From the NCBI GenBank assembly GCA_000310025.1, contig FN649727.1, forward strand, positions 6,632,712-6,643,933: a stretch of 11,222 nt of DNA, read 5' to 3'. Both the position numbers and the translations under genes were made by a program. Source of the DNA: Ectocarpus siliculosus (taxonomy: Eukaryota; Sar; Phaeophyceae; Ectocarpales; Ectocarpaceae). The notes below the pieces were generated by a model. That model had not been told where the DNA came from. It did no database searches and saw only the letters and a program-made list of their open reading frames with translations. Shown piece by piece: positions 6,291 through 11,222 of the stretch (its first letter is position 1; each line of letters starts with the position of its first letter).

Positions 6291-6884
6291 GTGTTGGGGC
6301 TGGGTATAGTGGGTTCCCTACCTTACAAGGCTTCGCACGCAACATCTAGCTCATCTTGCGAGAATATGACCGCAATAAACGCTCGGATAAGTCATCGAAT
6401 GAAGACGAACTACAGTTGTTGCCCAACTAAACACTCACACTCACGAATGGAAACGCCTGAACTGCGAATCCCCTTTAGAAGCTTTCAGTATCATTCGTCA
6501 CAAGCAAGATCATTCAAGAAATCACTCACGAATCAACCAGAATGAAGTGTCCGCGGCAACGCCGCGCTGTTGTTGGGCCTCTTTCAAAAGCAAAGCAGTA
6601 TTGCGCGGTTTTGCTCCTCTGCGACAAGTCGACATTCACCAGAATCGCCATGAATGCAATACTCCAGCTCTCTCGGAGCGAGTACTTTTCCCGCGATCAA
6701 CAGGCTCATGTGTTGCGCCGCCCGCTACTCCACCGCTGACGCCGCCGCTGTCCCGAGCGCCAGGGCCCACAGTATCGGGTAGTAGGTTCCCTGCGGCGGA
6801 ACCCCTCCCGGTTCCCCCTAGGATTCCAACCGCACCCCCCACGGCGCCCCTGCGCCCCCGTCCGCCACGGCGCCGTGTGACCCT
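6291..6884. other. No supported gene between the minisatellite and the retroelement
   Basis: A non-ATG ORF (6547-7092, Pro-rich in the middle) runs across the proposed LTR boundary and is probably chance. There is a short perfect palindrome CACGGCGCCGTG at 6866-6877 and a hairpin-like GCGGCAACGCCGC near 6552-6564. The region becomes C-rich from 6720 to 6880. The five bases ACCCT (6880-6884) are the predicted left target-site duplication of the element that follows. Confidence 0.4.
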
Positions 6885-7406
6885 TGTTGGATGTACTCAC
6901 AGCATCAACAGATTATTGCGAGCAAGAATTTCCCGAGCAGATGGAGCGGGGAGTTTGGGGGTTCAATGGTTGCTATGGATTAGATTTGGTGGTACCAACT
7001 TTATCACATATTGCAGGTTTGAGGGTATGGGTGTCTACAACGGAATTTGTGTGCGTGGCTTGTGGTTCCTCACTTCCTTTTTCTGTGTATAATCAAGTCC
7101 TTTTTCCGGCTCTCACGCCAACCCCGGCTTCCACGCCCATACTCCGGCTATCACGCCAACCCGGCTTCCACGGCTTCAGGACTCCCACGTCCCTACATAT
7201 ACCTTTACATCAGGGCCACCACGCCACCCGGCTTCCACGCCACAACTATATTATACACGAGCTTCCACGCTCCACCACGTAGAAGGGCTTTCACGCCCGC
7301 GGATAGTTTCTACATTTTGACCGTTGGCAGTACCCAGCTGCTGGCACCTTTTGTTTCCCACTACGGGACCCCGCGCCGAGGCACCCACGCACAAAGCTAC
7401 TCAACA
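6885..7406 (+). repeat. Proposed 5' LTR of the Ty1/copia element
   Basis: The segment starts TGTTGGATG and ends TACTCAACA, giving the inverted termini TGTTG...CAACA usual for Ty1/copia LTRs. Its 522-bp length is normal for the group and its end lies 48 bp before the Gag ATG. It holds TATA-like words (7088-7093, 7247-7255) and a cluster of GGCTTYCACGCC repeats. No standard initiator-tRNA primer site (TGGTA...) follows the CAACA; instead GTTTCGATC occurs at 7414-7422. The 3' LTR is outside the window, so the boundaries rest on end motifs and position only. Confidence 0.45.
7108..7297 (+). repeat. Cluster of ~8 GGCTTYCACGCC-type 12-mers
   Basis: Copies or close variants at 7108, 7126, 7146, 7163, 7214, 7230, 7260 and 7286, with spacing 16-51 bp. 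They are irregularly spaced and in one orientation. They lie inside the proposed LTR, where U3 enhancer repeats are common in retroelements. A role as transcription-factor sites is inference. Confidence 0.7.
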
Positions 7407-7413
7407 CGCTAGC

Positions 7414-7422
7414 GTTTCGATC
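7414..7422 (+). other. Possible atypical primer-binding site GTTTCGATC
   Basis: Seven bases after the proposed LTR end, GTTTCGATC is complementary to GATCGAAAC, the T-loop region typical of eukaryotic initiator tRNA-Met. No complement to the tRNA 3' acceptor end is found here. Drosophila copia is known to use an internal part of initiator tRNA, but from the anticodon arm, so this is only an analogy. Weak. Confidence 0.15.
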
Positions 7423-7454
7423 AAGAGAGTGGCCGCTGTGTCTACGCGCGCAAG

Positions 7455-10400
7455 ATGCCGGATGGAGACGGACGACAGCCTCCGGGGGGACAAGGTCATG
7501 GTGATCCTTCCCCGGGAGAAGGCACCGGCGATGGAGGAACCAACTATTCGTTCACCGCCGATGCAGAAGAACAAGACAATCTGGGAGGGAGAGCGGCGGC
7601 GGGGGGAGATCAGCAAGACTCGATGCGTCAGCTGGTCGACCTTCTCAAGCATGCTTTCACGGCAAACTCCCAGGACCAGGGGCATCGTGCCCATTCAGGC
7701 ACGTCTAGCGCCCAGACAGTAGAGTTGAAACAGCGGGACAAAGTCGAGGTCCCTGTTTGGAGTGATGATTTCCTCAAAAATCGATCGATGGAGGTTGCGT
7801 TGCGGATTTTCACGAGTGCGTTTGAAGCGTGGATGGAGAACGAGGGAGTGGTTGACGCAATGAGAGGCCCAGAGATTCCTGTAGCTGCAGCTCAAGTGAA
7901 TGTGGATTGGATGAAACGTTCGTTTGGTGAGGAGAGAGTAAAGCAGTCTAGGAAGGTATGGATTTTCATGCTGTCGAAGATCACGGCACAATCTATTCAA
8001 GGGCAATTGCTCGCAGCGGAGAGTCCGCAAGCCGGGTACAAAATTTTCTTGGACTACTACCGACGCAGTAAAAACGAGGAAAGACAGACGTTTGATGATC
8101 AGTGGAATGTGCTGTGTCAGAGGAATGGAGAAAGTTTGATGGACTACTTTGGTAGAGCTAAGGCGCTTTGGATGAGACTGGTGTCATACGGTGATAATCG
8201 TGCTGAAGTGTCCATGTGCAAGCACATCGCTCGGGGTTTTTTGCCAGAATTTGAGAAAATTAAAGAGCGTGTCCTTTTTCACCCCATGTTGTCGAGTGCA
8301 CAAATGCAGGAGGCGTTGAGGACGGCTGAGCACGAGCAGAGGTACGAGCGGAGGTCTGGAGAGAGAGGAGAGGAGACGAGGCACGCCCTCGTCGCTGCCG
8401 GCATGGGCCGGGGCGGCGGGCAGAGGAGACCAGCCATTGTCGGCATGGGTCACGGCGGACCGCAGCAGCAGCAGCAGCAGCAGCAGCCACAGGCGTCGAT
8501 GCAGCCACCGCAGCAGCAGCAGCGGCAGCAGCAGCAGCAGCAGCAGCAGCAGCTGGGACCGTACATCTGCCAGTACCACGGGCCCAACACCTCGCACGCG
8601 ACCGCTGACTGTCACAAGTTGCGCAGCGAGTTCCTGGCGAATTGCAACGAGATCAGCGCGTACTTGAGCGGCAGGAGGGACGCCGAGGCGGCCGCTCATC
8701 CACGAGGCGGATCGCAGAACCTGGGGCGGGTTGGTGGTCCATCAGTACAGCAGTCGTACCAATTCCAACACGGTGCGGGCTGGAGTCAGGGCCACCCTCA
8801 TGCGCCTCAGGGGCCGCCGCGTGGGCCAGGACCCGGAGCTGGGGGGCAGATGCAGGGGCGCAACGATGGGGGACGGGGCTACGGCGGCTACGGGCCTCGC
8901 CCCTACGAAAGCCGTGGGCAAGGCGGCGGCCGCGGGGGCAATTTCCCGCCGGCCAACGTACCTGCAGGGCAGCTTGCCAGCGTCCCGCGGCCCTTTTTTC
9001 CGGCTCACCTGGCCATCGGGGGCGGAGATTCGTTCGGTGGCGAAAGCAGCTCGGGATGGCAGCAAACGTCGGCGCCGGCACCCACGCCAAGCTGGGCCCC
9101 ATCACCTTCCGAGGCGGGATACGGGTATGGGCTCGCGGCTCACGGGGGGAACCACAGCGGCGGTTCCTACGGCAACGCCGGCGGGGGATTTGGCTTCGGC
9201 TATTTTTCCGAAGACGGCGGGCCGCACCAGCAGCAGGAGGCCAACGTAACATACTGCCCTTCTGCTGCAGGTCCTGACGCGTATCAGCCGAGAGTCTACA
9301 ACGAGGCCTTCTACGTCTCGGAGCAGCCGGCGCCCTTCCCGCAGCAGCAGGCGAGTTTTGAGCAGCAGCAGGAGCAGCAGTACCACGGCGTGCCTCAGGC
9401 GGCCTCTTCCTCCTCCTCTCCCTCTCCAGATCCAGGCGACGTTCTACCTCCTGCTGGCGACGCCCCTCTTCGTCTCTTCATGGCACGAAGTGTGTGCCCT
9501 CGAGGCAAGTTTGATTCTTTTCTTGAGTCTGCGTTTGGTTTTAAGGCGTCTGACGTTTTCGTACCTGCTGTACCCGGTGTTGACCCTGAAATGCTTGCGA
9601 GTCACGATAGGAATCACTGTTTTTCTGAGCAAGATTTGCACAGGGTTGCTTCTCCGAGTCTGTCTGCGATGTTCGAGAATTATGAGAAGGAGACCGATTT
9701 TCATGAGACTGATGCGATTGTGCCCGCTGTGCCTGACGTGGTTGTGAGTACTGAGTCTGATGGGATAATGCATGCTGTCCATGATGTGAGGGTGCCTTCT
9801 ATGCCTGCTGTGATCGCGACTGCTGAGCCGGATAAGATTGTGCCTGCTGCCTCTGATGTATCTGGAATGCTAATTGTAGCTCGTGTCACCAAGCGTCCCA
9901 CAGTAGACAAAGCTTTTCTATGCCAACCGTACATGCCGAATCCGAAGGGTAGCGAGCAGTGGCAGGCCGATTCTGGAGCGAGCGCGATGATTTCGAACCA
10001 GATAGATCACATGTACGACATTCGCCACTTGGGCCAGGATGAACAATTTATTCAAATTGGAGACTCGGCTCTCATCAAGGTTGCAGCTGTAGGAAGCTTA
10101 GACCTTCGGTTCCACCAAATCGGAGCCGACGGGAAACAGGAAGACATAGACATTACTGTGCCAGAAGTTTTGTTTGTGCCCGGGTGTGGATTCAATCTTT
10201 TTTCGGTTTGGAAAGTTTCGCACAAGCATGAAGTCCGCATAAACCCTAGCGGAACTCAACTGCTGCACGGTAAACTACGATTCATCCGTGGAGTGTCAAG
10301 TGACTCCCTTTTCGCCTCCCGCCTTCCCCACAAAGATGTGTCTCAAGTGAATGTTGCGCGTGAGAGTTTTCTGGTGAAGCCGGCCTCTACTGCCGAGAGT

Positions 10401-11222
10401 AGTGACCCCTCGAGAGAATGGGCCCATTCCTGCATGTTGAACATCTTTAAGCATGCCCAGAGATCTGAAGTGTTGACTTGCCTTCTGGATTCGGATTTTG
10501 AACCCCCCCGCGTGACGGATGTTTCGGCAGAATCCTCTGCCAGGATGATAGATGTTTGGGAGGGTGCTGAGTGTGATCGTGCTTTGGCTGTGTTGGGTCC
10601 GGGTAAGACGCCTTTCCATGTCGGCAATGCAACAAAGGTTATGGATATTAACACGTTCCACCACCGTGCCGGCCACTTGTCCGAACCAATCTTGAGGTTA
10701 TCCGCAAAACAACACGGAATCACCCTCACGGGCACAATGGACAGCTGCCGGTGGTGCTTGCCGGCGCGGGGGACGAGGGCACCGGTGCCGAAGCAGGGGG
10801 GCGGATACCGCGGCAAGAGGGCGCCGAACGACATGTTCCACATCGACATGTGCGGCGGGTACACGGCGACCATCGGCGGCAACCACTACATGCTCTTCGG
10901 TGTGGACGCCGCCACGGGCTGGATCGTCTGCTATGCCATGCGGCGGAAGTCGGAGGCGTTGGCGGTCTTCAAGCGCATGGTCGTGGACGCCGCCCACAAG
11001 GCTGGCACCGCGATCAAGTGCGTCCGGGGCGACTGTGACGCCCTCTGGACCAGCGGCGACTTCAAGGAGTTCTGTGCCAGCATGGGGATCGCGATCGAGT
11101 ACTCCCCTCCCGGCGTGCAGCAGTACAACGGCGTCGTCGAGAGCGCCATCCAGAGGTGCCTCAAGGTCGGCAAGGCGTCAAACCGCGCTGCCCAAGAGAT
11201 ACTTGGCCCCGCTGGATTTTCT
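7455..11222 (+). CDS. Ty1/copia Gag-Pol polyprotein (Gag, protease, integrase), 3'-partial
   Basis: One frame of 1,256 codons without a stop, cut by the window end. ATG 7455 is the first after the in-frame TAG at 7410-7412 and has A at -3. Gag core is about residues 99-300 (UBN2/retrotransposon gag-like, with WNVLCQRNGESLMDYF). PolyQ tracts lie at 337-344, 353-356 and 358-366. A CHHC zinc knuckle follows (C372, H375, H381, C386). Residues ~400-640 are Gly/Gln/Tyr-rich with RGG boxes. Aspartic protease: DSGAS at 839-843, later FVPGCGFNLFSV. Integrase zinc finger: H1070, H1074, C1098, C1101. Integrase core: D1131 (FHIDMCGG), D1193 (RGDCD) and E1229 (NGVVES), an exact DX35E. These make the capsid, mature the polyprotein and insert the cDNA in the nucleus. 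Two things are odd: 467 residues separate knuckle from protease, and ~120 residues separate the NLFSV motif from the zinc finger, both longer than usual for copia. GC at third codon positions changes in blocks. RT/RNase H lie beyond the window. Confidence 0.95.
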   Translation, partial: MPDGDGRQPPGGQGHGDPSPGEGTGDGGTNYSFTADAEEQDNLGGRAAAGGDQQDSMRQLVDLLKHAFTANSQDQGHRAHSGTSSAQTVELKQRDKVEVPVWSDDFLKNRSMEVALRIFTSAFEAWMENEGVVDAMRGPEIPVAAAQVNVDWMKRSFGEERVKQSRKVWIFMLSKITAQSIQGQLLAAESPQAGYKIFLDYYRRSKNEERQTFDDQWNVLCQRNGESLMDYFGRAKALWMRLVSYGDNRAEVSMCKHIARGFLPEFEKIKERVLFHPMLSSAQMQEALRTAEHEQRYERRSGERGEETRHALVAAGMGRGGGQRRPAIVGMGHGGPQQQQQQQQPQASMQPPQQQQRQQQQQQQQQLGPYICQYHGPNTSHATADCHKLRSEFLANCNEISAYLSGRRDAEAAAHPRGGSQNLGRVGGPSVQQSYQFQHGAGWSQGHPHAPQGPPRGPGPGAGGQMQGRNDGGRGYGGYGPRPYESRGQGGGRGGNFPPANVPAGQLASVPRPFFPAHLAIGGGDSFGGESSSGWQQTSAPAPTPSWAPSPSEAGYGYGLAAHGGNHSGGSYGNAGGGFGFGYFSEDGGPHQQQEANVTYCPSAAGPDAYQPRVYNEAFYVSEQPAPFPQQQASFEQQQEQQYHGVPQAASSSSSPSPDPGDVLPPAGDAPLRLFMARSVCPRGKFDSFLESAFGFKASDVFVPAVPGVDPEMLASHDRNHCFSEQDLHRVASPSLSAMFENYEKETDFHETDAIVPAVPDVVVSTESDGIMHAVHDVRVPSMPAVIATAEPDKIVPAASDVSGMLIVARVTKRPTVDKAFLCQPYMPNPKGSEQWQADSGASAMISNQIDHMYDIRHLGQDEQFIQIGDSALIKVAAVGSLDLRFHQIGADGKQEDIDITVPEVLFVPGCGFNLFSVWKVSHKHEVRINPSGTQLLHGKLRFIRGVSSDSLFASRLPHKDVSQVNVARESFLVKPASTAESSDPSREWAHSCMLNIFKHAQRSEVLTCLLDSDFEPPRVTDVSAESSARMIDVWEGAECDRALAVLGPGKTPFHVGNATKVMDINTFHHRAGHLSEPILRLSAKQHGITLTGTMDSCRWCLPARGTRAPVPKQGGGYRGKRAPNDMFHIDMCGGYTATIGGNHYMLFGVDAATGWIVCYAMRRKSEALAVFKRMVVDAAHKAGTAIKCVRGDCDALWTSGDFKEFCASMGIAIEYSPPGVQQYNGVVESAIQRCLKVGKASNRAAQEILGPAGFS
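9705..9869 (+). repeat. Degenerate in-frame repeat within the Gag-Pol linker
   Basis: Residues ~751-805 carry three related segments starting ETDAIVPAVPDVVV, ESDGIMHAVHDVRV and EPDKIVPAASDV, at DNA offsets of 48 and 72 bp (multiples of 24). The extra 24 bp (MPAVIATA) looks like a half unit. The frame is kept throughout, so the expansion was tolerated by the protein. Confidence 0.7.

Larger units (their letters stand above)
6885..11222 (+). mobile_element. Ty1/copia LTR retrotransposon, 3'-truncated by window end
   Basis: Order of parts: proposed LTR, short leader, gag, protease, HHCC zinc finger, integrase core. Integrase before reverse transcriptase is the defining order of Ty1/copia (Pseudoviridae), as opposed to Ty3/gypsy. 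RT, RNase H, polypurine tract and 3' LTR are expected to the right of the window. The single unbroken reading frame indicates a recent insertion. The left boundary is tentative. Confidence 0.85.

Noticed and set aside
5847-6545. 232-codon ORF rich in PPLHLE/PTSG peptides
   Set aside because: It translates a minisatellite whose period is not a multiple of three, so the peptide changes frame from unit to unit.
6547-7092. 181-codon proline-rich ORF
   Set aside because: Non-ATG start, crosses the proposed LTR boundary, no motif, C-rich composition explains the open frame.
8184-8699. Minus-strand ORF with long poly-leucine
   Set aside because: It is the complement of the CAG runs encoding polyQ in Gag; the frame is an artefact of the plus-strand gene.
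8642-9386. Other long ORFs on both strands over the Gly/Gln-rich region
   Set aside because: GC-rich sequence lacks stops in all frames; only the 7455 frame continues into protease and integrase.
10343-10882. Minus-strand 179-codon ORF over the protease-integrase junction
   Set aside because: Antisense to conserved protease/HHCC/integrase coding sequence; no own motif.

Overview
The window looks like nuclear DNA from a eukaryote, dominated by transposable elements and tandem repeats. Base composition is balanced to GC-rich, spliceosomal-type GT/AG signals occur, and the only two convincing genes belong to mobile elements. A stramenopile such as a brown alga would fit the combination of a Ty1/copia element, a Crypton/DIRS-type tyrosine recombinase and GC-rich minisatellites. 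This is an impression from composition and element types; no host marker gene is present.

Left end (1-1434): the 3' part of a tyrosine-recombinase gene with a zinc-ribbon-like N-terminus and the complete catalytic set R-K-HxxR-W-Y. It has no in-frame ATG before its conserved parts and is open to the window edge, so it is 5'-partial or spliced.

Middle (1435-6884): no confident gene. It holds a perfect 74-bp direct repeat pair with two hairpins (1540-1956), a possible broken or spliced minus-strand gene (2455-2748), a ~250-bp MITE-like element ending in a 66-bp near-perfect palindrome (2776-3025), several hairpins, a 23-bp tandem repeat (3449-3517), a short TATA-associated ORF, a weak two-membrane-segment ORF (4092-4514), a 55-57-bp tandem repeat (4907-5040), and an ~800-bp, 20-unit minisatellite with a conserved TACATCTGG core (5495-6290).

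Right end (6885-11222): the 5' two-thirds or so of a Ty1/copia LTR retrotransposon. A 5' LTR is proposed at 6885-7406 from its TGTTG...CAACA ends. A single ORF then runs without a stop from ATG 7455 to the window edge (1,256 codons). It encodes Gag with a CHHC zinc knuckle, a very long polyQ/Gly/RGG-rich linker, a DSGAS aspartic protease, the HHCC integrase zinc finger and the DDE integrase core. Reverse transcriptase, RNase H and the 3' LTR would lie beyond the window. The open frame suggests a young and possibly active copy.

No clearly new multi-gene system is visible. The observations most worth following are the FUS-like low-complexity insertion in this copia Gag-Pol, the sharply bounded GC-rich island over the integrase core, the core-plus-variable-linker minisatellite, and the palindromic MITE next to a possible minus-strand gene.
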